Source of the DNA: Acetispira formosa (nom. nud.)
GTDB taxonomy: Bacteria > Desulfobacterota > Desulfarculia > Adiutricales > Adiutricaceae
Assembly (NCBI GenBank): GCA_023525915.1
Contig: CP026657.1
Coordinates: 2,070,001-2,134,000, forward strand
Direction: 5' to 3'
Length of the DNA stretch: 64,000 nucleotides
In this document: positions 25,117 to 35,691 of the stretch, piece after piece
How positions within the stretch are numbered: the stretch's first letter is position 1
How the letters are laid out: each line of letters starts with the position of its first letter
Notes under the pieces: generated by a model
What the model saw: only the letters and a program-made list of their open reading frames with translations
What the model was told of the DNA's origin: nothing
The model's database searches: none
Position numbers and translations under genes: made by a program

Positions 25117-26466
25117 TCAATCAAGGTGACGAATCCGGCTGCGATGCAGATATTTGGCCCAGGGCCGCACATGGGGCAGACGATGCCGGGGATGCAGCTC
25201 AGGGTTGAATGGCGTGTCTTCCGACAAACGCCGCACCGGGGCGGTCGGCAGCCCCTGGTGCTCCTCCTCCGGTTCCTGCCGCCAGACGTTTGGATTTTCC
25301 CGCACCGCCTCATCCTGGAACATGTAACGCCGCATGCCCACATTCAGCATCAGTCCCACAGCGGCAATGGTCACCACCAGAGAGGTGCCGCCATAACTAA
25401 TAAACGGCAGCGGTATGCCCACCACCGGCAGAAGCCCGATCACCATGCCGATATTAATGACCACCTGCCAGAAAAGAAGCGAGGTCAGCCCCAGCACAAT
25501 CATGCTGCCGAAGCGATCTTTGCTGCGGCGAGCCACCAGAAGCCCGGAGGTCATAAGGCAGAGAAACATAGCCAGAACAACCAGACTGCCCACAAAGCCC
25601 CATTCCTCAGCCAGGGCGGCAAAAGCGAAATCTGTTTCCGCTTCCGGCAGAAAGCCGTTCAAATGCTGGGGACCCTGCATGAAACCCCGTCCGAAAAGTT
25701 GTCCGCCGCCGACCGCGTTGCGGGACTGGAGAGTCTGCCAGCCATTTCTGGACGGGTCTTTTTCAGGATCGAACATGGTCTCGATGCGCTCTACCTGATA
25801 TGGCTTGATGATGCCTTTGTCCAGAAGAATCTGCCAGGAGCCGCTGGCGAAGATGCTGGCGGCCAGGCCGATGGTCAACAGGCCGATCATGAGAACACTG
25901 ACAATCAGGTGGGGACGGAAACGGAAGATGAGAAACATGGGGAAGCAGGTGGCCAGGATATGAAGGGTTGTGCCCAAATCCGGCTGCTTGTGAATGAGCC
26001 CCAGAGGTATGGCGATGATGATAAGGGGCACCACCAATTCCTTAAAACCCAGCCCCTGGGAGAGGTCACGCTTGGCAAACCAGGCCGCCAGGGCCACCAC
26101 CACGATAACCTTGACCGATTCCGAAGGCTGGAAACGCATGAAGCCCAGATCCAGCCAGCGGGTGGCGCCATTGATATGGGTTCCCATGGTCAGGACGGCC
26201 ACCAGCGAGATTATGCCGATGAGGTATATGGGCCAGATCAGGCGCTTGAGATACTGATAGTCAATCAATATGATCACCAGCATACCCACCAGGGCCACGC
26301 CGAAAAAAGCCGATTGCCGGAAGAACCAGGACCAGTCACTGAACTGATACGACAGCGACACGCTGTAAAGGTTGACCAAACCGCAGAGGCACAAAATCAG
26401 CATTGAAAAAAGAAGGGGCCAGGAAAAATTCTCCAAGAGGCGATGATCGAGGCTCAGACCTTTCAT
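25117..26466 (-). CDS. rodA: Rod-shape peptidoglycan polymerase RodA
   Basis: A SEDS-family glycan polymerase working with PBP2 and MreB in cell elongation. The 449-residue protein has about ten membrane segments and SEDS signatures: GATRWLDLGFMRFQPSESVKV, KQPDLGTTLHILATCFPMFL, GGGQLFGRGFMQGPQ and the catalytic-region EWGFVGS. The ATG at 26466 overlaps the mrdA stop as ATGA. It carries an unusual charged C-terminal tail of about 70 residues after the last membrane segment (QDEAVRENPNVWRQEPEEEHQ...), making it longer than the usual 370-residue RodA. Confidence 0.95.
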   Translation of the reverse strand: MKGLSLDHRLLENFSWPLLFSMLILCLCGLVNLYSVSLSYQFSDWSWFFRQSAFFGVALVGMLVIILIDYQYLKRLIWPIYLIGIISLVAVLTMGTHINGATRWLDLGFMRFQPSESVKVIVVVALAAWFAKRDLSQGLGFKELVVPLIIIAIPLGLIHKQPDLGTTLHILATCFPMFLIFRFRPHLIVSVLMIGLLTIGLAASIFASGSWQILLDKGIIKPYQVERIETMFDPEKDPSRNGWQTLQSRNAVGGGQLFGRGFMQGPQHLNGFLPEAETDFAFAALAEEWGFVGSLVVLAMFLCLMTSGLLVARRSKDRFGSMIVLGLTSLLFWQVVINIGMVIGLLPVVGIPLPFISYGGTSLVVTIAAVGLMLNVGMRRYMFQDEAVRENPNVWRQEPEEEHQGLPTAPVRRLSEDTPFNPELHPRHRLPHVRPWAKYLHRSRIRHLD

Positions 26467-28436
26467 TGGGCACTCCATCCTGTGGGTTTGTCCGGCTGCA
26501 CCTGGGCGGGCGGCAGCTTGGCGGCCACGATTCTTTTATCAAAATAGGCGGCCAGCATTTCTCTGGCTATGGGGGCGGCGTTCACGCCGCCGCCGCCGGT
26601 GTGCTCCAGAAGCACAGTCACCACCACTTCCGGGTTTTCCGAGGGCGCATAGCTGGTGAACCAGGCGTGGTCGCGATACTTATAAGGCAGCTTGCTTTTG
26701 GCATAACCCTGAAAACGCTTGAGACTGACCACCTGGGAAGTGCCGGTCTTGCCGGACACCAGGACGTCCGGGAGCTTTCCGCGCCGCCCGGTGCCGCCCG
26801 GCTCATTGACCACGGCTTCCAGCCCTTTTTGGACGGCCGTGATATATTCAGGCTTTATATCAATTTTGGATATGAATTCAGGCTCGAAAGTTTTAACCAC
26901 ATTGCCGCCGACGTCCACCACTTCCTTGACCAGATGGGGCCGGTAAAGTGTGCCGCCGTTGGCCAGGACGGCCGTAAACTGGGCCACCTGAAGGGGGCTG
27001 CAGAGAACATAGCCCTGCCCGATGGAGACCGGAAGCGTCTCGCCCGGAGCCCACTTCTGCTCAAAACGCCGCAGTTTCCAGGCTGTATCAGGAATGAGTC
27101 CGGGCTGTTCGGTGAGAAGATCAATGCCCATACGGCGGCCCAGGCCGAAAAATTCCCTGGCCCGCTTGGCCAGACGGTCGACGCCCAGACGCCGGCCGAC
27201 TTCATAGTAATAAACGTCGCAGGAATACATCAGAGATCTTTTCAGATTGACCGCCCCGTGACCGCGCCGGTTGTGACAGCCAAAGGTATGATTGCCCAGC
27301 CTCAGGCCGCCGCCGCAGTGAAAAGTGGTTTCAGGGGTGATCACGCCCTCGGCCAGAGCGGCCAGAGCAGTGACGATCTTGAAGGTGGAGCCGGGCGGAT
27401 ACTGACCGGCCACGGCCCTGTTTTCCATGGGATGGAAGGGATCTTCCTGAAGGGCTTTCCAGCGCGAGCCGCTGATGCCGCCCACAAAGTCGTTGAGGCT
27501 GAAAGTGGGGCTGGAGGCCAGGGTCAGAATTTCAAAGTTACGCGGGTCCATGACCACGATGGACCCGGCCCTCTCCCCCAAAAGCGACTGGCCTAGCGCC
27601 TGGAGGCGGCTGTCAAGAGTCAGGCGCAGGTTGTAGCCCGGTTCAGGATTGACAGTCTGAATCTCCCGCAGCACCCGGCCGCGCGAATCGACCTCACGAA
27701 CATTATAGCCCCGGTGCCCCTGAAGAAGCTTTTCCATGCTCTGCTCAATGCCGCTCTGGCCGACCAGATCACCGGAGCGGTGGGGATTGATCTCTCTATC
27801 GGCTTCCAATCTGGCCTCTTCCACGGTCAGGCCGTCGGAAATCAGCTTTTCAACAGTTTCATCCAGACGCTTCTTTTCATTTTCCAACTGACGCGCCCCG
27901 ATTTCACCCAGGTAACCAATAATGTGGGAGGCAAACACATCCGAAAGAGCCAGGCGGGCCGAATTAACCCTGATACTCACGCCGTCGAGCCGGAAGCGGC
28001 GGCTTTCAATGGCCACCAGCTCTTCACGGCTCAGGCCGTTGATCAGCGGCAGGCTCACATATCTGGTGCGGGGCAGTTCCGTATACTTTTTGTGCAAATC
28101 CTCATAAGAGCGACCCGTGATCGCGGCTAGCTCCTCAAGGAGCGCTTCAGAATCGGATATCTCCGATTTCTGGACGCACAGGTCAAAGCTGGCCCGATTG
28201 TCCACCAGGACGGTGCCGTCCCGGTCGAGCACCAGCCCGCGCACCGGCGGCAGGTCCACCACTTCAGTGCGGTTGGATTCACTTTTATTGCGAAGCTCTT
28301 CGCCTTTGATAATCTGAAGATACCAGAGCCTGGTGCCCAATATTAAAAAAAAGAAAACCATGCCCCAGAACAGAAACTGGTAACGGCCTGGAGGAGCCTC
28401 ATTATTCTCGGAGAACGGTTGTGGAGTTTTAGTCAT
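26463..28436 (-). CDS. mrdA: Penicillin-binding protein 2 (peptidoglycan transpeptidase)
   Basis: A 657-residue class B PBP that cross-links peptidoglycan during elongation. It has a cytosolic N-terminus, one membrane anchor (about 19-40), a dimerisation domain (RGLVLDRDGTVLVDNRASFDLCV, EIGARQLE), and the transpeptidase domain with SxxK at Ser350-Lys353 (GSTFK), SxN-type SCD in the MYSCDVYYYEVG segment, and KTGTSQ near residue 573. It overlaps mreD by 8 bp and rodA by 4 bp, so mreC-mreD-mrdA-rodA is one tightly coupled unit. Confidence 0.96.
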   Translation of the reverse strand: MTKTPQPFSENNEAPPGRYQFLFWGMVFFFLILGTRLWYLQIIKGEELRNKSESNRTEVVDLPPVRGLVLDRDGTVLVDNRASFDLCVQKSEISDSEALLEELAAITGRSYEDLHKKYTELPRTRYVSLPLINGLSREELVAIESRRFRLDGVSIRVNSARLALSDVFASHIIGYLGEIGARQLENEKKRLDETVEKLISDGLTVEEARLEADREINPHRSGDLVGQSGIEQSMEKLLQGHRGYNVREVDSRGRVLREIQTVNPEPGYNLRLTLDSRLQALGQSLLGERAGSIVVMDPRNFEILTLASSPTFSLNDFVGGISGSRWKALQEDPFHPMENRAVAGQYPPGSTFKIVTALAALAEGVITPETTFHCGGGLRLGNHTFGCHNRRGHGAVNLKRSLMYSCDVYYYEVGRRLGVDRLAKRAREFFGLGRRMGIDLLTEQPGLIPDTAWKLRRFEQKWAPGETLPVSIGQGYVLCSPLQVAQFTAVLANGGTLYRPHLVKEVVDVGGNVVKTFEPEFISKIDIKPEYITAVQKGLEAVVNEPGGTGRRGKLPDVLVSGKTGTSQVVSLKRFQGYAKSKLPYKYRDHAWFTSYAPSENPEVVVTVLLEHTGGGGVNAAPIAREMLAAYFDKRIVAAKLPPAQVQPDKPTGWSAQ

Positions 28437-28968
28437 TTTGTCGCATATTTCTGGTCAAACGGTCAAGAGCAATAAACACTATCGGGGCCAGGAGCGCCGT
28501 CAGTGAAGATGAAACGAAGAAAGCCGGCAGGGGGTTGAAAGTATGGCTGGGCCACCCCAGAACGGCCATGATGGGGGTCATGATAAAAAGCTGACTGCCC
28601 AATCCCAATATAAAAATAAGGGGCATGAGAGTCAAGGGGGAGAAGAAATTAAGACGGGCGCGAAAAGGGTAGAAAAACCAGGTTATGAGCACCAGCGTAA
28701 ACTGGTGCATCCCTAAAAAACCGCCGCCGACAGCATCACGAATGAAACCCAGGGCAAAGGCGGCCAGTATGGCCAGCCAAAGTTCAGCCCGGAGGGCCAC
28801 ATAGATAGTCAGGGCCAGCACCCATTCCGGCCCATAGCCGGAAAGCCCGGCAAAAGCGGCCATTGAGCTCTGAATTATGACCAGAAGAAGCCCGGCCAGC
28901 ACGACCTTGACTAAATCCCAGCCCTTAAAAACAATGGGAGCCGCGGTATATAAAGTGGACAGACTCAC
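28429..28968 (-). CDS. mreD: Rod-shape-determining membrane protein MreD
   Basis: The 179-residue protein has about five or six membrane segments and the MreD-type motif GYGPEWVLALTIYVALR with LGFIRDAVGGGFLGMHQF, found in the family between transmembrane helices. It belongs to the elongasome with MreC and RodA. The position between mreC (4-bp overlap) and mrdA (8-bp overlap) makes the call secure despite low sequence conservation in this family. Confidence 0.9.
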   Translation of the reverse strand: MSLSTLYTAAPIVFKGWDLVKVVLAGLLLVIIQSSMAAFAGLSGYGPEWVLALTIYVALRAELWLAILAAFALGFIRDAVGGGFLGMHQFTLVLITWFFYPFRARLNFFSPLTLMPLIFILGLGSQLFIMTPIMAVLGWPSHTFNPLPAFFVSSSLTALLAPIVFIALDRLTRNMRQND

Positions 28969-29870
28969 CGCCCCACCCCCAGGGGCTGTCCGCCGGAGGC
29001 ATCCAGGGCGTCCTCCAGAAGCGGACGCAGACGGGGGGCCATGGTCAGCCAGTCAATGGGCGGCCTCTGGTCGATGACCACCAGAACCTCTTCCAGACGG
29101 TCAAAGGAAACAGTGGGCGTAACCTCGACACTGACGAAAAGATCAGCGCTGTGACGGTCGACCCGACTGACCGTGCCCAAGGCCACGCCCTTGGGAAAAA
29201 AGCCGTCCAGCCCGGAAGTCACCACCAGGTCGCCAGGCCGAACATCCTCATCCTTGCGCACATATTTAAGGTTCAGGGGTTTGCCGCCCTGGCCGCTGAG
29301 GATGCCGACGGCGCGGGTTCTCTGAATGAACGCGTCAATGGAACTGTTGAAATCGGTAGCCAGAAGAACCCTGGCGTAATGGGGGGTGACTTCCACAACC
29401 CGTCCGACGACTCCTTTGTTGTGAAGCACCGATTGATCGACCGCCACGCCCTCATTGGAGCCGGCGCTGATGATGACTGAGCGGAACCACGGCCCTGGAT
29501 CCCAGGCCAGAACGTGGGCCGGTTTCATGATGGTCATGGGAGTGGAATCACGGAACTTCAGAAGTCCGGTCAGACGGTCATTGGCGGCCTTATATTCATT
29601 GAGCTGAACAATCTGGCGTTCCTGGCGGTCGATGATTTCGCGTAAAATGTCATTCTCCCTGGTCAGGCCGACCAGGCTGAAATATCGTCGCCAGATGTTT
29701 TCCACCCCGCGCGCGGAGGAGGTCAGAATATTTTCAACCGGCCCCACCACTTCCAGGACAGCCGAGGCCATGGGAGAACGGCCGCGTTCCTGCCGCCCTT
29801 GGGAGGATAACAAGCCCATGGCCAAGACCAGGGTTATGACTGGCAGAAGCCACTTCAGGCGATTAAACAT
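28965..29870 (-). CDS. mreC: Rod-shape-determining protein MreC
   Basis: A 301-residue protein with one N-terminal membrane segment (about 7-23), a periplasmic coiled coil (LTRENDILREIIDRQERQIVQLNEYKAANDRL in part, about 68-102) and the two beta-barrel domains of MreC (ISAGSNEGVAVDQSVLHNKGVVGRV; KLKYVRKDEDVRPGDLVVTSGLDGFFPKGV in part). It recruits PBP2 and RodA to MreB. A 294-bp gap with a strong terminator separates it from mreB, so it may have its own promoter. Confidence 0.93.
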   Translation of the reverse strand: MFNRLKWLLPVITLVLAMGLLSSQGRQERGRSPMASAVLEVVGPVENILTSSARGVENIWRRYFSLVGLTRENDILREIIDRQERQIVQLNEYKAANDRLTGLLKFRDSTPMTIMKPAHVLAWDPGPWFRSVIISAGSNEGVAVDQSVLHNKGVVGRVVEVTPHYARVLLATDFNSSIDAFIQRTRAVGILSGQGGKPLNLKYVRKDEDVRPGDLVVTSGLDGFFPKGVALGTVSRVDRHSADLFVSVEVTPTVSFDRLEEVLVVIDQRPPIDWLTMAPRLRPLLEDALDASGGQPLGVGR

Positions 29871-30082
29871 AGTCGCAGCAACTTATTGGCAAAGGAATTT
29901 TTTTACCGGTGCAACACCAACTCGCCCGGAACAGGCGATCAACATTGAGTATAGGTGTATAAAGAAAGGAATGGCACACATTGTCACCGCAGGGAAGCGT
30001 TTTTTCGTGAAACCTCAAGCTTCGCCGGGCCTTGCCGGGAAGCCGCCGAAACGAGAGCCAGTGAAGTATCGGCCAGGCAAAT

Positions 30083-30123
30083 AAAAAAGCGCTCCGGCCG
30101 TGACACGCAAAGCCGAAGCGCTC
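30083..30123 (-). terminator. Rho-independent terminator of mreB
   Basis: On the minus strand GAGCGCTTCGGC and GCCGGAGCGC form a stem of about 10 bp with a 13-nt loop, followed by six T. It lies 42 bp after the mreB stop, so mreB is likely transcribed mostly on its own and mreCD-mrdA-rodA separately or by read-through. Between it and mreC (29871-30082) I see no gene. Confidence 0.85.
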
Positions 30124-30164
30124 AATCGAAGCCCAAAAGCTCCATTCAACGATCGGCCTCGTCC

Positions 30165-31208
<1,044 letters not shown>

Positions 31209-31254
31209 TCAAAGACGATAATCGGGTTATTAGGGTCGGGAATAAACGACAAAT

Positions 31255-31281
31255 CGGCGGGTTTTCAAACAAAACCCGCCG
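31255..31281. repeat. Hairpin in the mreB leader
   Basis: CGGCGGGTTTT and AAAACCCGCCG form an 11-bp perfect stem with a 5-nt loop, between the mreB promoter and start codon. On the plus strand a T-run follows a few bases later. It could influence mreB mRNA stability or stop plus-strand transcription. Confidence 0.6.
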
Positions 31282-31366
31282 GGGCGGTTTTTCATCTGAG
31301 GGGCCGCTGTAGCCATAAGTAGATGAAAACGCCTGAAAAAATGACTAACCGTCAATATAACGGCCT

Positions 31367-31395
31367 ATTATAACCTCAACCGAAGGAACTTGCAA
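31367..31395 (-). promoter_or_regulatory. Sigma70-type promoter of mreB
   Basis: On the minus strand TTGCAA (31390-31395) and a perfect TATAAT (31367-31372) are separated by exactly 17 nt. The predicted start site gives a leader of about 165 nt containing the 31255-31281 hairpin. Confidence 0.7.
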
Positions 31396-31439
31396 CAATA
31401 GAATGTAAGTGATAAGGGCAATAATATATAAGAGGGAGG

Positions 31440-32262
31440 ATGCGGATTGCGACCGGCTGTTCTGGAGAAGACCGGGGCGGTCGCCCCTGCGGGGGCGCCG
31501 CCCCCGTACTCCCGCTGGGGGAGGGCCCACGCAGGCCCTGCCCCAGACCCCACCCGCGCAAGGGGGTAAACCCCCTTGACCCCCAAGAAGTCGGTGTCGT
31601 CTTAAACTTTCTTCTTCCCGCATCGCCGCAACTCGCTTCGCAGGCTCAGCTCAAACAAGCGGCGACGCTTCATACCGCTACCGCTTTAACCGCAATAAGT
31701 AGCTTCACCTTGGGCTGTTACATTTTGCTATAGGCAGCTTCATTGCATGATTGTTGCTTCACATATGTTCGGCTGATTACTTTTTCCCCTCAAATAGTTT
31801 TTTCAGTGCTCCAACTGTGAGACTTGGCCGTCTTTTTCTAATGAGCAACTCATTGAAAAGCTATAGATGGCAGAGAGACGGACTAACAGCACTGGAAAGA
31901 ACCTTTAAGGGGAAGCTGATTTAAGCCGAACATACGTGAACTACCATTCAGCCCATGAAGCTGCCTATCGCGGAATGTTTCAGCACAACGTAAAACTGCC
32001 TATAGCACCTGAAGCTGACACAGTATGAAGCGTCGCCGCTTGTCTGAGCTTCGTACTCGAAGCGAGTTGCGGCGATGCGGGAAGAAGAAAGTTGAAGCCG
32101 ACCCTGACCTCTTGGGGGTCCAGGGGGCTCCGCCCCCCTGGCGCGGGTGGGGTTTGGGGCAGGGCCCGCGTGGGCCCTCCCCCAGCCGGAGTCCAGAGGG
32201 TGGAACCCTTTGGTTGGCCTATAGGGCCAAGTCCTTTAATTGCGCGGCCGTAGGCCGCTCCA
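31440..32262. repeat. Giant foldback element, copy B
   Basis: About 820 bp between the mreB promoter and rplQ. The arms are inverted copies from about 31514 inward (GCTGGGGGAGGGCCCACG...) with hairpin modules at 31620-31668 and 32030-32078. The 177-bp core (31761-31937) is bounded by ACATATGTTCGGCT and AGCCGAACATACGT in the same orientation as copy C. The left outer end is type II, resembling the right end of copy A (CTGTTCTGGAGAAGACC); the right outer end is type I (GCGCGGCCGTAGGCCGC). Outside it, 31396-31439 and 32263-32301 hold nothing recognisable. Confidence 0.9.
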
Positions 32263-32301
32263 ACTTTCAGGCGGCCTCATAAACGCCAAAAGACATATAA
32301 A

Positions 32302-32340
32302 TAAAAAATGGAGGTATCACGCAGATAGCGTAATACCTCC
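32302..32340 (-). terminator. Rho-independent terminator of rpoA-rplQ
   Basis: On the minus strand GGAGGTATTACGC and GCGTGATACCTCC form a 13-bp stem containing a G-T pair, with a 5-nt loop, followed by A and six T. It lies 80 bp after the rplQ stop and marks the end of the translation cluster. Confidence 0.88.
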
Positions 32341-32420
32341 AAAATCATACCAAATCAATAAAACACTTCATAAGGCGGATTATTAAAAGGGCTTAAAACC
32401 TTAAAAATAACCCGTATGAA

Positions 32421-33005
32421 TTATTCATCTTTCTTGGTTTCTTCAGCCGTTTCAGCCTCTTCAGCGGGAGCGGCGGCAGACTCTTCAGTCACCGGAGCTT
32501 CCTCCACTGCCGGGGCCGTTTCCACCGGGGCGGCTTCTTCTTTCTTCTTGGACGACTGGGCCACACGCTTGGAGCGATCGCCGCCAGAGCTCTTGGCTTT
32601 CTTGGCCGAAGCAGCGCCACCGCCGACTTTAGCTTTAGCCTGCCCCTCTTTGGCCAACTCCAGAATAACCATCGGCGCGGCATCCCCCTTGCGAAGTCCA
32701 ACCTTGACCATCACGGTGTATCCGCTGGAACGGTCACTGTAGCGGCCGGCGGCTTCTTCAAACAACTTGTCCAGCACATCGCGTTTACGAATAACCGCCG
32801 CCGCCTGACGGAAGGAGTGAAGATCGCTCTTGCCGTTTTTTGCCAGGCCGATCATCTTGTCAGCCAGAGGCCTCAAGGCCTTGGCTTTAGAGATGGTGGT
32901 GGTAATCCGGTTATATTCGAACAGGCTGGTGACCATATTGCGCAACATCGCGTCGCGATGGCTGGCCGTGCGGCCCAATTTCACGTTAGCTTTGCGGTGC
33001 CTCAT
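32421..33005 (-). CDS. rplQ: Ribosomal protein L17 with long acidic tail
   Basis: The first 120 residues are a normal L17: MRHRKANVKLGRTASHRDAMLRNM, LFEYNRITTTISKAKALRPLADKMI and GYTVMVKVGLRKGDAAPM. About 75 extra residues follow: a Lys/Ser/Gly-rich linker, then an Ala/Glu/Pro-rich acidic tail ending EETKKDE. Such tails occur in some bacterial L17 proteins but not in E. coli. I chose the ATG at 33005, 6 nt after GAAGGA; the frame extends 14 residues upstream. It follows rpoA by 4 bp. Confidence 0.95.
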   Translation of the reverse strand: MRHRKANVKLGRTASHRDAMLRNMVTSLFEYNRITTTISKAKALRPLADKMIGLAKNGKSDLHSFRQAAAVIRKRDVLDKLFEEAAGRYSDRSSGYTVMVKVGLRKGDAAPMVILELAKEGQAKAKVGGGAASAKKAKSSGGDRSKRVAQSSKKKEEAAPVETAPAVEEAPVTEESAAAPAEEAETAEETKKDE

Positions 33006-33009
33006 AACG

Positions 33010-34008
33010 TCATTCCTTCTTGGTCGCGGTCGGAGGCACGAAGCCATCGACTTTCATTCCCAGGGAAAGGCCCATTTCAGTGAGCACTTCCTTGATTTCG
33101 TTTAATGATTTGCGCCCAAAATTCTTGGTGCGCAGCATTTCAGCCTCACTGCGCTGCACAAGCTCGCCAATATAGAAAATGTTGGCGTTCTTCAGGCAAT
33201 TGGCCGAACGGACGGAAAGTTCCAGTTCATCCACCGTGCGGGAGAAATTATCATTCTGCCCGGCGGACTGCTGTTCTTCGGCGGGCGAAGAGAGCGATGG
33301 CGCGTCTTCCTCAAAGTTGATGAATATGGTCAACTGGTCTTTGAGGATTTTAGCGGCATAGGCCACGGCGTCCTGAGGGGTCAGGCTGCCGTCGGTCCAG
33401 ACTTCCAGGGTCAACTTGTCATAGTCGGTCTTCTGGCCGACGCGGGCATTGGTGACCACGAAATTGACTTTACGAATGGGCGAGAAAAGGGCGTCAATGG
33501 GAATCTCGCCGATAATCTGCTCGTCAGTGGGGCTCTTTTCAGCCGGCACATACCCCTTGCCCAGAGCCACACTCATTTCCATCTTCAGGTGACCGCCGCG
33601 GGCCAGGGTGGCAATGTGCTTGTCCTTGTTCAGAACATCCACCTGGGCATCAGTAATGATATCGGCGGCCGTAACCTTATGGGGGCCTTCAATATCAATA
33701 CGGACGGTACGGGTCTGGGGCTGATGCAGCTTCAGACGCACTTCCTTCAAATTAAGGATGACATCACTGACATCTTCCAAAACCCCGGGGATAGTCGTCA
33801 ACTCGTGAAGGACGCCTTCGATTTTAACAGTAGTAATCGAAGCTCCCTGCAAGGACGACAAAAGAATTCTTCTCAGAGCATTGCCCAGAGTCAGGCCGAA
33901 ACCCCTTTCCAGCGGCTCACAGACGAATTTGCCGTAATTGGCATTGCGATCATATTCCTCGACTTCGACCTTCTTCGGTTTTATCAAGTCTTTCCAGTTT
34001 TTATCCAT
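33010..34008 (-). CDS. rpoA: RNA polymerase subunit alpha
   Basis: The 332-residue alpha subunit has the N-terminal assembly domain ([42 protein letters not shown] in parts), a flexible linker rich in Ser, Ala and Glu, and the C-terminal domain that binds UP elements ([27 protein letters not shown] in part, [14 protein letters not shown]). In most bacteria rpsD precedes it; here a 429-bp gap with a promoter and no gene lies upstream. GGAGAGGGT directly precedes the ATG. Confidence 0.98.
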   Translation of the reverse strand: MDKNWKDLIKPKKVEVEEYDRNANYGKFVCEPLERGFGLTLGNALRRILLSSLQGASITTVKIEGVLHELTTIPGVLEDVSDVILNLKEVRLKLHQPQTRTVRIDIEGPHKVTAADIITDAQVDVLNKDKHIATLARGGHLKMEMSVALGKGYVPAEKSPTDEQIIGEIPIDALFSPIRKVNFVVTNARVGQKTDYDKLTLEVWTDGSLTPQDAVAYAAKILKDQLTIFINFEEDAPSLSSPAEEQQSAGQNDNFSRTVDELELSVRSANCLKNANIFYIGELVQRSEAEMLRTKNFGRKSLNEIKEVLTEMGLSLGMKVDGFVPPTATKKE

Positions 34009-34164
34009 ACCCTCTCCCAGGAACCACTCCAGGTTGTTTCCATGCTTAAAAACATGGAGGGTTGTTGGAAACGCGGCCGCGCTAACAGAAATAAAGTATT
34101 ATCAGGCGGCCTGAAGAATTTATCTTCAACTCCAATATTGTCATCCGAAGGCGACTTGAAATAA

Positions 34165-34185
34165 TCCGGCGGTATAACCGCCGGA
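34165..34185 (-). repeat. Hairpin in the rpoA leader
   Basis: TCCGGCGGT and ACCGCCGGA form a perfect 9-bp stem with a 3-nt loop. On the minus strand it is followed by TTATTTC, a weak U-rich tract, so it could act as an attenuating or pausing site in the long rpoA leader. Confidence 0.55.
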
Positions 34186-34301
34186 CACCTATACCGAGCG
34201 CCATAAGTTTTTGCGCATTTCAACTGACCTGTTGTCAATTTATGCGCAAAGGCTTTTGACGCCCGGCATAAAAATTCGCCTGATTCACCCCTGAGACCCA
34301 A

Positions 34302-34330
34302 ATTAAATCTTTTTACCGAAGCACGATCAA
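34302..34330 (-). promoter_or_regulatory. Candidate promoter for rpoA-rplQ
   Basis: On the minus strand TTGATC (34325-34330) and TTTAAT (34302-34307) are separated by 17 nt, in the gene-free space between rpsK and rpoA. Together with the terminator-like stem next to the rpsK stop it suggests that rpoA-rplQ is an independent transcription unit. The whole 34009-34437 gap contains no rpsD or other gene; an inverted TTTGCGCAT/ATGCGCAAA pair near 34220-34250 is also present. Confidence 0.5.
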
Positions 34331-34401
34331 CCCGCCGAAAACAATTGGCAAAGATCACATGCCCATCTACAGTAAACAAACCGTTTCAGATCAAAAGGAC
34401 G

Positions 34402-34425
34402 GCCAAATGGCCGAAAAGCGACCCG
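34402..34425 (-). terminator. Weak terminator after rpsK
   Basis: On the minus strand CGGCCA and TGGCCG pair around a 2-nt loop and are followed by TCCTTTTG, 12 bp beyond the rpsK stop. The stem is short, so termination would be partial. Confidence 0.45.
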
Positions 34426-34437
34426 GAGCCCGGCGCA

Positions 34438-34836
34438 TCAAACGCGGCGGCGCTTGGGGGGACGGCAACCATTGTGCGGAACGGGTGTCACGTCACGAAT
34501 GAGAGTTACGTTGAAACCGGCGGACTGAAGGCCACGCAGAGCGGACTCGCGACCGCTGCCAGGCCCCTTGATGTAAACCTCGACCGTCCGCATGCCATGC
34601 TCCATGGCTTTTTTGGCGGCGTCTTCAACAGCGGTCTGGGCGGCGTAGGGGGTGGACTTGCGGGAGCCCTTGAAACCCTGAACGCCCGCGCTGGACCAGG
34701 CAATGGTGTTGCCGCGCGGATCGGTGATGGTGACGATGGTATTGTTGAAAGTGGCCTGAATATGGGCCACTCCAACAGGAACACTCTTTTTCTCTTTTTT
34801 CTTGCGAGTCCTGCGGACCGCTTTATTGGCGGACAT
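34438..34836 (-). CDS. rpsK: Ribosomal protein S11
   Basis: The 132-residue protein has the S11 pattern [45 protein letters not shown] and [20 protein letters not shown] at the C-terminus, part of the 30S platform near the 3' end of 16S rRNA. GGGAGAGGG lies upstream of the ATG. It is 169 bp downstream of rpsM, separated by an imperfect hairpin (CCGGCGCATTT/AAATGTGCCGG near 34955). Confidence 0.97.
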   Translation of the reverse strand: MSANKAVRRTRKKKEKKSVPVGVAHIQATFNNTIVTITDPRGNTIAWSSAGVQGFKGSRKSTPYAAQTAVEDAAKKAMEHGMRTVEVYIKGPGSGRESALRGLQSAGFNVTLIRDVTPVPHNGCRPPKRRRV

Positions 34837-35005
34837 ATATACACCCTCTCCCGATATTTCGGGGATTTTTTAGCAACAGAGAAAGCCGGCAATCTCCAGC
34901 GGCGGCTCCAGCCAAAGGGAACGGAACGTGATTTTATTCACAACCCGGCGCATTTCATTTTAAAATGTGCCGGTTCGCCCCGGTAAGGTCAAGCCCTAAT
35001 GGACC

Positions 35006-35377
35006 TTACTTTTTCTTCTTGCCGACCACGGAGCGGCGCGGGCCTTTCCGGGTTCTGGCATTGGTATGGGTGCGCTGACCGCGCGCGGGCAGACCACGGC
35101 GATGACGCAGACCGCGATAGCAGCCCAGATCCATCAAGCGCTTGATATTCATGGTAATATCGCGGCGAAGATCGCCTTCCACCTTGAATTCGGTGTCAAT
35201 TACACGACGAATGCGAGCCACTTCATCATCAGTGAGATTGTCGGACTTTACTCCAAAATCAACCCCGGCCTTGGTCAGGATGGTGTGAGCGCTGGACCGG
35301 CCAATTCCGTAAATATAGGTCAGGGCGATTTCAATGCGCTTTTGACGGGGCAAATCTATGCCGGAAATCCTGGGCAC
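35006..35377 (-). CDS. rpsM: Ribosomal protein S13
   Basis: The 123-residue protein contains [75 protein letters not shown] (in parts) and a Lys-rich tail, all S13 features at the 30S-50S bridge B1. I place the start at a GTG at 35377 because AAGGAGG lies 9 nt upstream and this gives the usual family N-terminus; the open frame reaches 35404. Confidence 0.96.
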   Translation of the reverse strand: MPRISGIDLPRQKRIEIALTYIYGIGRSSAHTILTKAGVDFGVKSDNLTDDEVARIRRVIDTEFKVEGDLRRDITMNIKRLMDLGCYRGLRHRRGLPARGQRTHTNARTRKGPRRSVVGKKKK

Positions 35378-35516
35378 CTGTCTAATCCTCCTTGCGGGTT
35401 TCACCCGCGAGAAAATCCACGAAGCCTGGTCAACAACACCACCTGGGGTCGGAACACTTCACTGGATACTTTTATAACTTCCCGGCCGCAACGGCCGTTT
35501 TTTTACATAAAATTAA

Positions 35517-35630
35517 TCAGCCCTGGCGCTGCTTGTGCTTGGGATTTTCGCAGATAACCCGCACCTGGCCAAAGCGGCGAATAATTTTGCACTTCATGCA
35601 CATTTTCTTAACTGAAGAACGTACTTTCAT
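35517..35630 (-). CDS. rpmJ: Ribosomal protein L36 (zinc-binding type)
   Basis: Reading the minus strand from the ATG at 35630 gives 37 codons and TGA. The product begins [15 protein letters not shown] and continues [19 protein letters not shown], with Cys11, Cys14, Cys27 and His32 as the zinc ligands of the C+ form of L36. It sits between adk and rpsM as in many bacteria, but infA and map, the usual neighbours, are absent. Confidence 0.96.
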   Translation of the reverse strand: MKVRSSVKKMCMKCKIIRRFGQVRVICENPKHKQRQG

Positions 35631-35691
35631 CTCAATAATCCTATCTACAAGCCATATGACCTGTTATTTGTTCTCAAGCCGGCCGGACCAG

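Noticed and set aside
33984..34379. 131-codon frame between rpsK and rpoA as a diverged rpsD
   Set aside because: It has none of the S4 motifs (zinc-type CxxC N-terminus, S4 RNA-binding domain) and overlaps the rpoA start; it appears to be chance.
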